Source: CAYPLH01 sp964411505 (GTDB taxonomy: Bacteria > Bacillota > Clostridia > CAYPLH01 > DUMO01). Taken from it: a stretch of 64,000 nt of DNA. The notes beneath the pieces were generated by a model. It made no database searches, had not been told where the DNA came from, and saw nothing but the letters and a program-made list of their open reading frames with translations. The translations under genes and the position numbers were made by a program. The DNA lies in NCBI GenBank assembly GCA_964411505.1, contig CAYPLH010000018.1, forward strand, positions 3,826 through 67,825, written 5' to 3'. Of this stretch, positions 1-9,322 are shown piece by piece. How positions within the stretch are numbered: the first letter of the stretch is position 1; every line of letters starts with the position of its first letter.

Positions 1-16
1 CCTAAGTTAAGCAGGT

Positions 17-673
17 TCATAATAGTTCCATTGCCTTGCTCTCAACATCACTCTCCGACAACTCAGCTATACTGCATTTTAGATTTGAACTCTCATTACA
101 AACTGAAATTATGTACTCGCCTTTTTCGAAAGTAAGTATTTGTTTTGAAATATCACCATCTAACGTATCAAATGAATTAAGCGGTATTGAAAATCCCTTG
201 CCCATAAACTTGATATATGCTTCCTTCTTCGTCCAAACCTCATAAAAGCGCTTGTCCATATCTATCCTCGCCTTTATTATGTAAGCGACTTCACTCTCAG
301 TAAAAAATCGTTTTGCTATTTTAGCATCAGCAACTCTGATTTTCTCAATATCTATTCCAATTGGCTTGTCCGCAATAGCTGCAATAATAGCATTTCTGGT
401 GTGTGATAAATTAAAATGAAAATCAGAATGATTTTTTAAATACGGCTTGCCATACTTGTTTTTGTAAAAGATAATCTCTCTGTTGAAGATATTAAGTTCT
501 TTATAAACTATTGTTCTAACAAGGATTTCGGAATACAGGCTAAGTTTCTTATCTATATCAAAATGAAACCGTTTGATTTGCTCATATTTATTTTTAGAAA
601 CGAATGTTAATAATTGCTTAAACACTTCAGCGTCAACAACATCATTTAACTCCACATAATACAATTTAATCAC
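17..673 (-). CDS. 4'-phosphopantetheinyl transferase, Sfp type
   Basis: A 218-residue protein of normal length for Sfp-type transferases, which move phosphopantetheine from CoA onto the serine of a carrier protein. The family motifs are visible: IGIDIEKI in the middle (magnesium-binding Asp) and FTESEVAYI followed by WTKKEAYIKFMGKG (the W-x-x-KEA-x-x-K signature). The start is GTG at 673, with GGGGGAAG seven bases upstream. It is the last gene of the long minus-strand cluster, downstream of E2. The likely substrate is the acyl carrier protein encoded at 7005-7244. It appears intact. Confidence 0.9.
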   Translation of the reverse strand: MIKLYYVELNDVVDAEVFKQLLTFVSKNKYEQIKRFHFDIDKKLSLYSEILVRTIVYKELNIFNREIIFYKNKYGKPYLKNHSDFHFNLSHTRNAIIAAIADKPIGIDIEKIRVADAKIAKRFFTESEVAYIIKARIDMDKRFYEVWTKKEAYIKFMGKGFSIPLNSFDTLDGDISKQILTFEKGEYIISVCNESSNLKCSIAELSESDVESKAMELL

Positions 674-895
674 ATTTCATCTTCCCCCTGTGATCGGATT
701 AATACCATAATGCTTTCAATATTCTTTTTAGTTCTGCAAGAATTGTAACCCTTTTAATATAACCAAATCACCTATTGTTTGTATGAACAAGCTTTATCTC
801 ACAAATGTTTCTCATAAAATTTCCAGTAAGTGAAATATATTATTGCACTGTCTGGCGATACTCTGAAATTAGCCGTTTTCACAGTTGGATACTGA

Positions 896-2008
896 TTAAT
901 AAACTTTGATCGTGTTTTCTATTTTTTCTTTTAATTTCATCAAAAACATACATGCTCTTTTCCCTTTTACAACTCTATGATCAAAGGATAGCGTAAGCGT
1001 CAGACGCATAAGCTTTTCATCAATCCCAGACACCCCTAAGATGGAAGATTGTTTTGTACATACAAGTGGTGTGAAAAAAGCTGCTCCTTCATTTGATAAA
1101 TCACTTATGGTAAAAGTACAGCCTTGAATATCATCAACAGTCAAATTTTTTCTAATATACTTTCTTATAACTTGATATATGTTTTTTTCGACTTCATTTC
1201 GACTTTTTTCTCCCACATCGTTAGGTAGCTTTATTACCTTTAAGCCATTATCTATATCAATTGCTAACCCTATATTAACGTTTTTGTAATATGCAATGCC
1301 GTTATCTATATAAAAAGCATTGAGTTCTTTATAAATCTTAAGTAGCTTATAGGTCTCGTAAATAATAATTGATAAAAAATAGTTGTTTGAATAGCTTTTA
1401 TTCGGGTTACTACTCATGTCTATATAGACACTGACTGAACTGGTAATACTCCCTTTGTCCAAAAGATTATCTATCTGTGCCTTCTTTGAAGGAGTAAGCA
1501 TCTCAAAGTCAACTTCATCACGATTTAATGCTTTTGGACTTGCCGCTATTTCTTTTTCACTAATTTTATCCTTATGGGCAGTTTCTTTTACATCAATAAT
1601 ACTTACAAAATCCATGTTTGCAAAAACAGATTTATTGATTTTTTCAGCCTCGATTAATTTTAACGCACCTTCCGAATAGACTGTCTCAATATTGGCCTTT
1701 TTTGGATTACCTGAATCATTACAATTGCCGTTTATATTTTTACTTAATCCTATTGCTTCGTCATATATTTTTGCTATCACTTCACCAATTTTTAATTCCA
1801 TTCCTTCACTGCAAAAATATTCTATGTAGCCCTCGGCTTCAGCTTCAACACAAACGTTCGTTTTTGAACTTTCAAATTCTAAAATAATCTCTCCCTGTTT
1901 CACATAACTATTATTACTAAAAAATAGTTTGCATATAAGCACAAATTCATCATTAACAGATTCTTGCAGTGCAACTACTTCCTGTAAAACTTTCATTCTA
2001 AAGACCAT
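896..2008 (-). CDS. 2-oxoacid dehydrogenase E2 (lipoyl dihydrolipoamide acyltransferase)
   Basis: 370 residues. Residues 5-80 form a lipoyl domain with the lipoyl-lysine candidate K49 in ESSKTN. A short linker and possible E3-binding segment follow near residues 150-180, then a roughly 200-residue acyltransferase domain. The catalytic HxxxDG motif reads HRVVKG at 344-349, so His344 is kept but the usual Asp is Lys348. This may alter acyl-transfer chemistry. Two starts are possible: ATG 2008, with AGGA four bases upstream, and ATG 1996. E2 works with the fused E1 at 3655-5592, but an IS110 element now separates the two genes. No E3 (lipoamide dehydrogenase) gene is nearby. The context suggests loading of an acyl group onto the cluster's carrier protein rather than central metabolism; this is inference. 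Confidence 0.82.
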   Translation of the reverse strand: MVFRMKVLQEVVALQESVNDEFVLICKLFFSNNSYVKQGEIILEFESSKTNVCVEAEAEGYIEYFCSEGMELKIGEVIAKIYDEAIGLSKNINGNCNDSGNPKKANIETVYSEGALKLIEAEKINKSVFANMDFVSIIDVKETAHKDKISEKEIAASPKALNRDEVDFEMLTPSKKAQIDNLLDKGSITSSVSVYIDMSSNPNKSYSNNYFLSIIIYETYKLLKIYKELNAFYIDNGIAYYKNVNIGLAIDIDNGLKVIKLPNDVGEKSRNEVEKNIYQVIRKYIRKNLTVDDIQGCTFTISDLSNEGAAFFTPLVCTKQSSILGVSGIDEKLMRLTLTLSFDHRVVKGKRACMFLMKLKEKIENTIKVY

Positions 2009-2059
2009 TCCTTCCTGCGAAAGGCACCAACGAGAAATGAAAATTATTTAGTGCGTTTC

Positions 2060-2311
2060 GTCTGTTTTTAATTTAAAATCAATGATATACTTTACCTCTG
2101 AGGTACGGCATACTACAGAGCACGCGGAGGTGAGTGGTGAAGCGGTTTGCTGCTATCTCGTATTCTAATAAGTCGCCGGACATTCGTTCAAGCACCAACG
2201 AGTAGGCGAAAGAGCCTGTAAACTAATTTTTGTAAAGACATTACTCGTTTTTAGCAGAATGTTAAGTCCTTGCCGTTCCCTCAAAATACTTTATGAAATG
2301 AGGGATTTTTA
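2060..2311 (+). ncRNA. candidate IS110 bridge RNA region
   Basis: Non-coding, GC-richer than its surroundings, and directly upstream of the transposase. In IS110-group elements this position encodes the bridge RNA that pairs with donor and target DNA. A stem is visible near the 3' end (CCCTCA 2278-2283 with TGAGGG 2299-2304). An 11-base string, GCACCAACGAG, at 2192-2202 also occurs at 2024-2034 in the left flank, as a target guide might. The RNA ends cannot be set by eye, and the assignment rests on position and family knowledge. Confidence 0.45.
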
Positions 2312-3575
2312 TTGTCATCAACTGTTGACATCGTTTACCCTGTGTGTTGCGGCATGGACGTCCACAAAAATTTCCTTGTCGCTTGTATCGCAACGACCGA
2401 CGAGCGAAGCCACACTACACACCAAATCCGCAGATTTTCCACGTTTACAGGAGATTTGCGAAAGTTGGCGGATTGGCTCTCCCAAAACAATTGCCGCGAC
2501 GTTTGTATGGAATCCTCAGGCAAATATTGGATTCCGGTTTTTAATGCCATTGAAAAAACTTGTAACGTTTGCCTGACGCACCCCAAGTACGTCAAGGCTA
2601 TCAAGGGCAAAAAAACCGACAAGAAAGATGCCAAGTGGATTTCTGAATTATTCAAGTGCGATTTGGTTCGTTCTAGTTTTATTCCTCCACAGGAAATTCG
2701 CCAACTTCGCGACTTGTGCCGCTATTACGTTAAATTAACGTATATGTGCAGTAGCGAAAAAAACCGGGCGCAAAACTGTCTTACTGTTTGCAACTTCAAG
2801 TTGGACGATGTTTTCTCCGATGTTTTCGGTAAAAGCGCAACTCGTGTTCTTGATGCTTTACTCGAACATAACGGTTCTGATTTTGAAATCGCTCCGTTAC
2901 TAAGCGGCAAGTGCAAGGCTTCTGTTGAGGATGTTCAAGCGGCATTAGACGGCGAGTTGACATTGGCGCAAACCGAAAAGTTGAAATTTATCCGTCAACA
3001 TATGGATAGCTTAAACAATCTTAAAGCTGTGCTTGAAAGCCTTATTTTGCGGCTCGCTGAGCCTTATCAAGCCCAGATCAATTTGCTTTTGACTGTTCCG
3101 AGTATCAAGGAACCCCTTACCGCAATTCGTATCCTTGCGGAAATCGGTGCTGATATGTCCGTGTTTGAAACATCAAAAAAGCTGTGTTCTTGGGCAGGGC
3201 TTACTCCTCAAAATCAAGAAAGTGCTGGTAAAAAGAAAACCACCCGCATCGGTCGCGCCGGAGCATATCTCAAACCGCTTTTGGTTCAGATTGCCCTTGC
3301 TGTCAGTTCTTCCGACAAGCACATCGAACTTAAAAGCAAATATCTGTCTCTCAAAAAAACGTCGTGGTGGCAAGAAAGCTACTATTGCCATTGCTCGTAA
3401 ACTACTAACCGCTATCTGGCATATGCTCGATAAAAACGAAGCATACAACGTTGAACTCTACAGAAAGACTGACAAGCCGCCTGCCGTTCGTGAGCTTACC
3501 ACATCGCAGGCTATTGCGTTATTACGTAGCAAAGGTTTTCTTATTGTGGACGAGGAAACCAGCGAAGTCGCATAG
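2312..3575 (+). pseudogene. IS110-family transposase, frameshifted at an A7 run
   Basis: The first frame (2312-3400) gives a RuvC-like DEDD domain with D16, E67, D103 and D106, then the C-terminal transposase_20 domain (LLTVPSIKEP, SWAGLTPQNQESAGKKK, which includes the candidate catalytic Ser). The start is TTG at 2312, with GAGGG seven bases before it. At about 3354-3361 a run of seven A shifts the frame. The matching C-terminus (RRGGKKATIAIARKLL onward, stop TAG 3573-3575) continues one frame over, and six A would restore a single open frame. So this is either an inactivating one-base insertion, a sequencing error or transcriptional slippage. The phase does not fit a classical -1 heptamer. 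Confidence 0.8.
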
Positions 3576-3593
3576 TTTTCTGTTCATTTTTTC

Positions 3594-3616
3594 GACCGTT
3601 TTTATACGGTCTTTTT
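3594..3616 (+). terminator. hairpin terminator after IS110 transposase
   Basis: GACCGT (3594-3599) pairs with ACGGTC (3606-3611) around a six-base loop, and five T follow. It lies about 20 bases after the transposase stop. Confidence 0.6.
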
Positions 3617-3654
3617 GTTATGCACTTCTTACCCTGTATCAAAATCTTTTTGTT

Positions 3655-5592
3655 TCAAACTATCTGCCTCCCGATAACCTCTATTATACGTTTTTCATTA
3701 ACTAAAACTCTATCTTCAAGTTTCTTGTTTGATGGTATAGGGAGAGGCAATGAAGCAATTCTTCTGGCTATAATATTTCCATTTAGCTGTTCGGACACGG
3801 CTGTAATAATTTCACTTCCTATACCATGAGACGAAGATCCTTCCTCTACTACGTATAATAATTTAGTCACATTCACTGACCTTATGACTTCATGATAATC
3901 AACAGGTTTTATTTTTGAAAGGATAATCACTTCAGCTTTTAAATCATACTTAAAAAATAAAGGTTCTATGCAATTCAATACAATGTCGCTCATCCCACCA
4001 TAAGTAACAATTGTGACTGTTGGCTGTGATTTTTGTGGTCTGACCCTAATAATCGGATAATTATTTACAAAAGACACTTCAGTTTTATAATTATTTATTT
4101 TTCTGACAGTAACTATTTTTGCATAATCAATCTTATTTTCTATAATAACTACAGGGTTTTCTTCAAAGTCTAAAACCGCTTTATAAATACACCCTGGGTC
4201 TATCATTCTATTAATAGAAATCACTTTAATATTATCGATTGCAAGCAAAAGTTTATCCAAAGTCTGTGAATGTGTAGGTCCATATCCTCTTCTTCCGCCC
4301 ATGGGAGTGCGGATAACCAAGGGACACTTAACTTGCTTGTTGTACATGTAGTTAAACTTAACTGCATGGTTGATAATTTGATCCAAACACAGAGTAATAA
4401 AATCACCAAACATTATCTCTAAAAATGGTCTATACCCAGCTATTGCCAATCCATTTGAAACACCTGTAATAGCAGCTTCACTTATGGGTGCTGCGAAAAC
4501 CTGTTCTGGATATCTTGCGCTCAAGTCTTTTGAAATTTTAAATGCTCCTCCATAGGGATATAGTACATCTTCGCCTAAAAAAATTATATTTTTATTTCTC
4601 TCCATTTCTGTTCTAAAAAATGAATAAATATGCTCTGATTGTTTTTTTTCATTGCTTAATAGTTCATTCCATATACTATCTGACTTAAATTCTATTTCTA
4701 CTTCACAATATTCGTCAATTTCCAGGTCGTCATTTGACTCTATATTTTTTATAATTTCACCAATTTCAGAGTCGATTTCTTTTAGAAACTCTTTGTATAT
4801 TGACGGTTGCTTTTTCTGAAATATATTCAAAGGGTCTTTTATTGTATATTCTTTTATTTCATTGGCATCCCTATAATCATCTCCCTTAGAGTGAGGATTC
4901 AGGCGGTATGTGCCTACCACATGAAATGCCGGCTTACTCTCGTTTCTTACGAAATCTATACTCATTTTTGCATTATCAAAAAGCTGCTCAAGATTCCATA
5001 TGTCGCTTTCAAACGTTTTTATCTCAAAACATTGCGCTCTACTAATAATATCGCCTGCTAAATTCGCTCTTTGGTTTGTTGATTGTGCGTAATAATTATT
5101 TTCACATACCACTAACAATGGAATCTGCCACTTGGACACAATATTCATGGTTTCGTAAAATATACCTTCACCAAGTGTACCATCGCCAATAAATACAATA
5201 GCTATATCATCTTTTTTTTTCATTTTACTTGCAAGAGCCAATCCGGCCGCTATTGGCATCATGTCACCTTGAATACCATTAGAAAAAAACCTTTTTTTAT
5301 TAAGATGTTGGCTTCCACCGATTCCTCCACACACTCCATCCTTTTTGCCCATTAGTTCTGCAATTAAAGCTTTATATTCTTTGCTATATGAAATATAGTG
5401 TCCATGGCAACGATGGTTTGAAACAATATAATCTCCATCGTTTATTGCTCTAATAAAAGCGATTGCTGAAAACTCTTGACCAACACAGGTATGTATTGTT
5501 CCATTTATTTTCCCTTCAGAAAACAATTCTAATAGTTTATCCTCAACTCTCCTTATATATAATGCTTCTTTATAGTAACATGCATCAATCAT
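3655..5592 (-). CDS. fused E1 alpha-beta, thiamine-dependent 2-oxoacid dehydrogenase
   Basis: 645 residues from ATG 5592, chosen because GGAGG sits seven bases upstream; a longer frame to 5634 lacks a ribosome site. The first half (about 1-310) is E1 alpha with the thiamine diphosphate motif GDGTLGEG at 136-143 and ENNYYAQ at 164-170. The second half (about 325-645) is E1 beta (FLGEDVLYPYGGAF, PISEAAITG, RTPMGGRRGYGPTHSQ). It decarboxylates a 2-oxoacid and passes the acyl group to the lipoyl arm of E2. Fused E1 enzymes of this size are known, but its place in a cluster with a carrier protein and PPTase points to a dedicated acyl-loading role. The substrate (pyruvate or another) cannot be told from sequence. 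Confidence 0.85.
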   Translation of the reverse strand: MIDACYYKEALYIRRVEDKLLELFSEGKINGTIHTCVGQEFSAIAFIRAINDGDYIVSNHRCHGHYISYSKEYKALIAELMGKKDGVCGGIGGSQHLNKKRFFSNGIQGDMMPIAAGLALASKMKKKDDIAIVFIGDGTLGEGIFYETMNIVSKWQIPLLVVCENNYYAQSTNQRANLAGDIISRAQCFEIKTFESDIWNLEQLFDNAKMSIDFVRNESKPAFHVVGTYRLNPHSKGDDYRDANEIKEYTIKDPLNIFQKKQPSIYKEFLKEIDSEIGEIIKNIESNDDLEIDEYCEVEIEFKSDSIWNELLSNEKKQSEHIYSFFRTEMERNKNIIFLGEDVLYPYGGAFKISKDLSARYPEQVFAAPISEAAITGVSNGLAIAGYRPFLEIMFGDFITLCLDQIINHAVKFNYMYNKQVKCPLVIRTPMGGRRGYGPTHSQTLDKLLLAIDNIKVISINRMIDPGCIYKAVLDFEENPVVIIENKIDYAKIVTVRKINNYKTEVSFVNNYPIIRVRPQKSQPTVTIVTYGGMSDIVLNCIEPLFFKYDLKAEVIILSKIKPVDYHEVIRSVNVTKLLYVVEEGSSSHGIGSEIITAVSEQLNGNIIARRIASLPLPIPSNKKLEDRVLVNEKRIIEVIGRQIV

Positions 5593-5759
5593 TAAATATC
5601 CTCCAATCCTCTGTAAAAATAATTTCATTATCATCGTTTGAATCCTGTCGAATTCACTTTAACTGATAGTAATTATGGCACACTTAAAATATCAGTCTCT
5701 CTTTTCTGACCTTGAAGTATCTTGAAAACATAGCACGTATATGATATCCCTAAAACTAT

Positions 5760-6716
5760 TTATAAAAAAATACTTAGTGCTCTTTCTATTTTTTCTTTAT
5801 CTCCATCTTGTAATTGCGGTTCAACAACACTATAAATATTAGGATGGTTCATACGAGTATAGAAGTCTACATTCCATTCACGAATTTCATTCTCATTCAA
5901 ACCATATGAATTCAGCTTTTTAACTCCCTCATCAGTTTCGAATAGTTTTAAATGTTTTTCCAATATATAATCAGGGAAAACAAGATTTGTGTAATATAAA
6001 ATATAATAAAATACCTCTTCAAGTGAATACTCTTCAACAAATTTTAGCAGGTAATTTATTTTATTCTTAATATGTCTATCGTACAAACAGTAGACATCCT
6101 GAAACATTTTTTCTGTAAATGGATTACCTAATTTTAAATAATATAACGCATGCATCTCTTTGTAGTGATGCATGCACAACTGTATAAATGCTTTTATAGG
6201 TGATAGCACCTTTATATGGCAATCATGCAAATCCATATATACGGTATCTGATAAGAATGAGTTCATATCAATTCTTTTACCCCTATATTCACCCCAAAAT
6301 ATATCAACATTAATATCAACACATAAAAAAGCATCATCGCTGCCTTGGCTCAAATTCTTATAAAATGGCAATACTTGATGCGAATTCATAAACATAATCT
6401 TCTCTTCTCGTGTCAGAGACCTTGGGTTGCCATCGTTGTCTAGAAGGTTATCATTGAAGCCGTGCTTAAGAAATACATCCCTAACACTTTTTATATGTTT
6501 TCTATCAACTAATATATCAACATCCCCAGAATCTCTATATCCTTTTTCCCCGTACGCCATTACAGATAATGCTTCGCCTTTAATGACTGCATAATTTAAG
6601 TTATCCATATCAAATAATACTGAACTCAACGCTCTATACCAAAGAGCATTCTGCTTAACAATGTCTTCTTTTTGACTCCTGAGATTATTAGGATTCACTT
6701 GATAATGCTTTTCCAT
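5760..6716 (-). CDS. nucleotidyltransferase-fold family protein (NTP_transf_5 type)
   Basis: About 318 residues from ATG 6716, preceded by AAAGGG. The longer frame to 6896 has an unlikely hydrophobic leader and no ribosome site. The core motif is YAVIKGEALSVMAYG followed by YRDSGDVDILVD, the G-x-D-x-D arrangement of the uncharacterised nucleotidyltransferase family often found in bacterial peptide and natural-product clusters. A second acidic residue set lies in VDINVDIFW. The family presumably transfers a nucleotidyl group, but its acceptor is unknown. The gene lies between the carrier protein and E1 genes, so the target may be a pathway intermediate or the exported product (self-protection). 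Confidence 0.7.
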   Translation of the reverse strand: MEKHYQVNPNNLRSQKEDIVKQNALWYRALSSVLFDMDNLNYAVIKGEALSVMAYGEKGYRDSGDVDILVDRKHIKSVRDVFLKHGFNDNLLDNDGNPRSLTREEKIMFMNSHQVLPFYKNLSQGSDDAFLCVDINVDIFWGEYRGKRIDMNSFLSDTVYMDLHDCHIKVLSPIKAFIQLCMHHYKEMHALYYLKLGNPFTEKMFQDVYCLYDRHIKNKINYLLKFVEEYSLEEVFYYILYYTNLVFPDYILEKHLKLFETDEGVKKLNSYGLNENEIREWNVDFYTRMNHPNIYSVVEPQLQDGDKEKIERALSIFL

Positions 6717-7004
6717 TGTTTTTTCCCTTTCAGTAAATCTAATTATTTTATATTTAATTGTGCAATTAAAAACAGTTTCATCGGCAGATTTCTTCTGATC
6801 ATATATTTTAGCTGTTGAACTTTCGCCGCGGCGGAAACAATATATTATTGAGATGCAAAATAGACACAAATAAAGTTGTGTATTCCTAAACAGCAATTCA
6901 ACGATTGATACCGATCAGTACCGGATTATTTTACCAATCGTAGTAAACGTTTGTATGATGATAACAGACTTTGCCCTTACTATACAAAAAAAGTCGCTAA
7001 TACG

Positions 7005-7244
7005 CTAAAAAGTTTTCAAGGCCTGAATTATTTTATTTATCGAATTTAATCTTTCAAAAATTAAGTAATCATCTGGAAACTCAATTTTAAATTCATCTTC
7101 TAAAGCAACAATGACACGTATAAATTCAATAGAATTCATACCATATTTTGTCAAATCATCATCAAACTGTTCTTTCGTAAAACAGTATTTCTCTATTACA
7201 TTGTTTAAAATGTGCAAAACTCTTTGGATATCAATTTCTTTCAT
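7005..7244 (-). CDS. acyl carrier protein
   Basis: 79 residues from ATG 7244, with GGAG six bases upstream; the ATG at 7256 overlaps that site and is less likely. The phosphopantetheine attachment motif is GMNSIEFI with Ser38, a variant of the common DSL with Asn before the Ser. Acidic helices typical of ACPs surround it (ALEDEFKIEFPDD). No ketosynthase or adenylation domain is in the window. The acyl or aminoacyl load must therefore come from E1/E2, the AlaRS-like protein or genes outside the window. The PPTase at 17-673 is its likely activator. Confidence 0.85.
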   Translation of the reverse strand: MKEIDIQRVLHILNNVIEKYCFTKEQFDDDLTKYGMNSIEFIRVIVALEDEFKIEFPDDYLIFERLNSINKIIQALKTF

Positions 7245-7546
7245 ATAAGACTCCATTCTGCCGCTAGAAAAGCGGCAATAATATTAATGAAAACAGGGGG
7301 AGATTCCTGCTGATATGATATATTGGAGGCTGCCTATAAGAAGCAGTATGAATCGAGTTGTTGCGAGTTTGTCTTTTTAGCAACTCAATCAAACATGTTA
7401 AATCGTGTAAGGCTTCTTTAGACCTATCACCACGAAACTATTTACTTCTATGACCGAAAATGTACCACTCTGAATTTACGGAATAACGCCTTAATATATT
7501 CCGCCTCCAATATTTGCTATTGCGAAACTCTGCAGTTATATAAGAA
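7245..7546 (-). other. gene-free spacer with hairpin before the ACP gene
   Basis: No convincing gene. A 6-bp perfect stem (GCCGCT/AGCGGC, 7260-7276, loop AGAAA on the plus strand) lies immediately upstream of the ACP ribosome-binding site and has no U-run, so it may affect translation or mRNA processing rather than terminate. A weaker GAGTTG/CAACTC pair lies near 7354-7386. Confidence 0.4.
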
Positions 7547-9322
7547 TTACCTCTTATACCACTGTGCTTGCGAATTCCACATATCAGCATATTTTCCTGG
7601 GCGCGATAACAGTTCATCGTGTGTTCCAGTATCAACAATTTTTCCGTCATCCATCACAACGATACGATGAGCTAGTTTTGTTGATCCTAGACGGTGTGTT
7701 ACAACTATAGCACATTTCCCTATGGACAGTTGTTTAAATTGAGTGTAAATATTAGTTTCTTCTATTGGATCAATAGCGGCTGTCGGTTCATCTAACACAA
7801 TAAATCCATTCTCACGATATAATCCACGTGCTATGGCTAAACGCTGCCATTGTCCACCCGACAAATCTATTCCATTGAATTCAGGAGACAGCATAGTACC
7901 TAATCCTACGTCATCGTATTCAAATTCTACACTTGCTTTTTTCAGGACTTCTTCTACCCTTGATTCATTTAATACATCCTCTGCATTACTTATGGTTACA
8001 TTTTCACCTAGTGTCATCTTATACCGTTGATATTTCTGGAAAACACCTGATATTCCTTTATATATGGCAGATGGTACAGTGAGCATTGTATCCATACCAG
8101 CAACTATTATTTTACCTTTAGATGGACAATACAGTCCAATTAACAACCTAACTAATGTACTTTTTCCAGCTCCGTTCTCTCCCACTATTGCAATCGTTTC
8201 GCCATCAGCAATTGACAGTGACACATCACAAACTGCAGGCTTGTCCTTACCAGGATAAGTAAAACTGATATTCTCAGCTACTATACCTTTAGTAAAGTCA
8301 TATGTATCTTCAACTCCCGTCCTTCCCGGCATATCCATCAAAAAAACAAAGTTAGCAACTTTACCAATATTCCTATTTATGTTTCCTAACTCCCATTGAA
8401 ACATCCCGAACATAATATTAAATATCTGCCCTAAAGCTGAAAAAACTGCCGCAAATGCCCCTACTGTAATCTCACCGGACATTGTTGAAACAAACAACAA
8501 ATATGATGACATTCCCATTCCTACAAAAGTAAAAAGATTTAATGCTAACTGTAATAATGCAATTTTGCGTTCAGCTTTCCACTGATAGCGTATGAGCAAA
8601 AATAAAGTGTTATTGAATAATTTATATAAAAACTTAAATGCTCCTAAAATACGGGTTTCTTTATAATATTCTCTATCACATAAAGTTTTTTTATAATATT
8701 CATATTCACGACGTAGTGGCGCACTTTGTTTTTCGAGTTTAGTAAAAATTTTTACACGTACAACTTGTAATAATAAAGCAGGAATAAATGCTAATATTAA
8801 TGTAATCATTAGTATGGGATTCAAATTAAAAAGATACATTCCCACCGAGAAGAAATAGAGTCCCTCAAAAAAAAGTAAACTAATTAAAGTAAAACAGATA
8901 GTCGTTAAAGGGAGTATCCCCTCCTTAGCCTTATTAAGACTATCCAAAAAAATAGTATCTTCAAATTTCTCTGGTTCAATATATTGAAGTTTTTTATGCA
9001 GCATAGTTCTAATAATAGCGCTAGATTTTTCCCTAACAACAGTCGAATAAAAATCATGTATACCATCCACCACATTTTGCCAAAAAACTAATATAGTCAT
9101 AACAAGCAATGGTATCACACAACCCCCAAAATCAAGATGCCCTGATGCCGCATGAGTGATTGCATCAAAAAGTCGTTGAGTTGCAATAATTCCAGCAGTA
9201 ATCGATAATGAATTAATAACATTAATCAATATGAAAACTATCGTTTGTTTAGGCAAAGCCCTGAATTGCATGGGTATAATTCGTAATATAAGTCTAGTAA
9301 AAGAATAATTTACTTTATTCAT
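7547..9322 (-). CDS. ABC transporter half (TM-ATPase), second subunit
   Basis: 591 residues from ATG 9322, with GAGGAG nine bases upstream. Its start overlaps the stop of the upstream half-transporter in an ATGA, indicating translational coupling. The N-terminal half has about six membrane segments. The ATPase domain has Walker A (VGENGAGKST), the signature LSGGQWQRLA, and Walker B with FIVLDEPTAAID. It is very similar in layout to its upstream neighbour, and the pair most likely forms a heterodimeric exporter for the cluster product. The ATPase lacks any peptidase domain, so it is not a leader-cleaving bacteriocin exporter. Confidence 0.88.
   Translation of the reverse strand: MNKVNYSFTRLILRIIPMQFRALPKQTIVFILINVINSLSITAGIIATQRLFDAITHAASGHLDFGGCVIPLLVMTILVFWQNVVDGIHDFYSTVVREKSSAIIRTMLHKKLQYIEPEKFEDTIFLDSLNKAKEGILPLTTICFTLISLLFFEGLYFFSVGMYLFNLNPILMITLILAFIPALLLQVVRVKIFTKLEKQSAPLRREYEYYKKTLCDREYYKETRILGAFKFLYKLFNNTLFLLIRYQWKAERKIALLQLALNLFTFVGMGMSSYLLFVSTMSGEITVGAFAAVFSALGQIFNIMFGMFQWELGNINRNIGKVANFVFLMDMPGRTGVEDTYDFTKGIVAENISFTYPGKDKPAVCDVSLSIADGETIAIVGENGAGKSTLVRLLIGLYCPSKGKIIVAGMDTMLTVPSAIYKGISGVFQKYQRYKMTLGENVTISNAEDVLNESRVEEVLKKASVEFEYDDVGLGTMLSPEFNGIDLSGGQWQRLAIARGLYRENGFIVLDEPTAAIDPIEETNIYTQFKQLSIGKCAIVVTHRLGSTKLAHRIVVMDDGKIVDTGTHDELLSRPGKYADMWNSQAQWYKR

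Larger units (their letters stand above)
2041..3640 (+). mobile_element. IS110-family insertion sequence between E1 and E2 genes
   Basis: The element consists of about 270 bases of 5' non-coding sequence, a DEDD transposase gene (2312-3575, frameshifted) and a short 3' end with a terminator hairpin. No terminal inverted repeats were seen, as is usual for IS110. The ends given are approximate. The left end must lie upstream of the E2 gene (beyond 2008) and the right end before the E1 stop at 3655. It runs opposite to the host operon. The long 5' non-coding part fits the IS110 group, which encodes its bridge RNA there, rather than the IS1111 group. Confidence 0.75.

Noticed and set aside
3346..3366. 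Programmed -1 frameshift heptamer in the IS110 transposase
   Set aside because: The phase is wrong: the downstream frame needs +1 or -2, so an A7 indel or slippage fits better.
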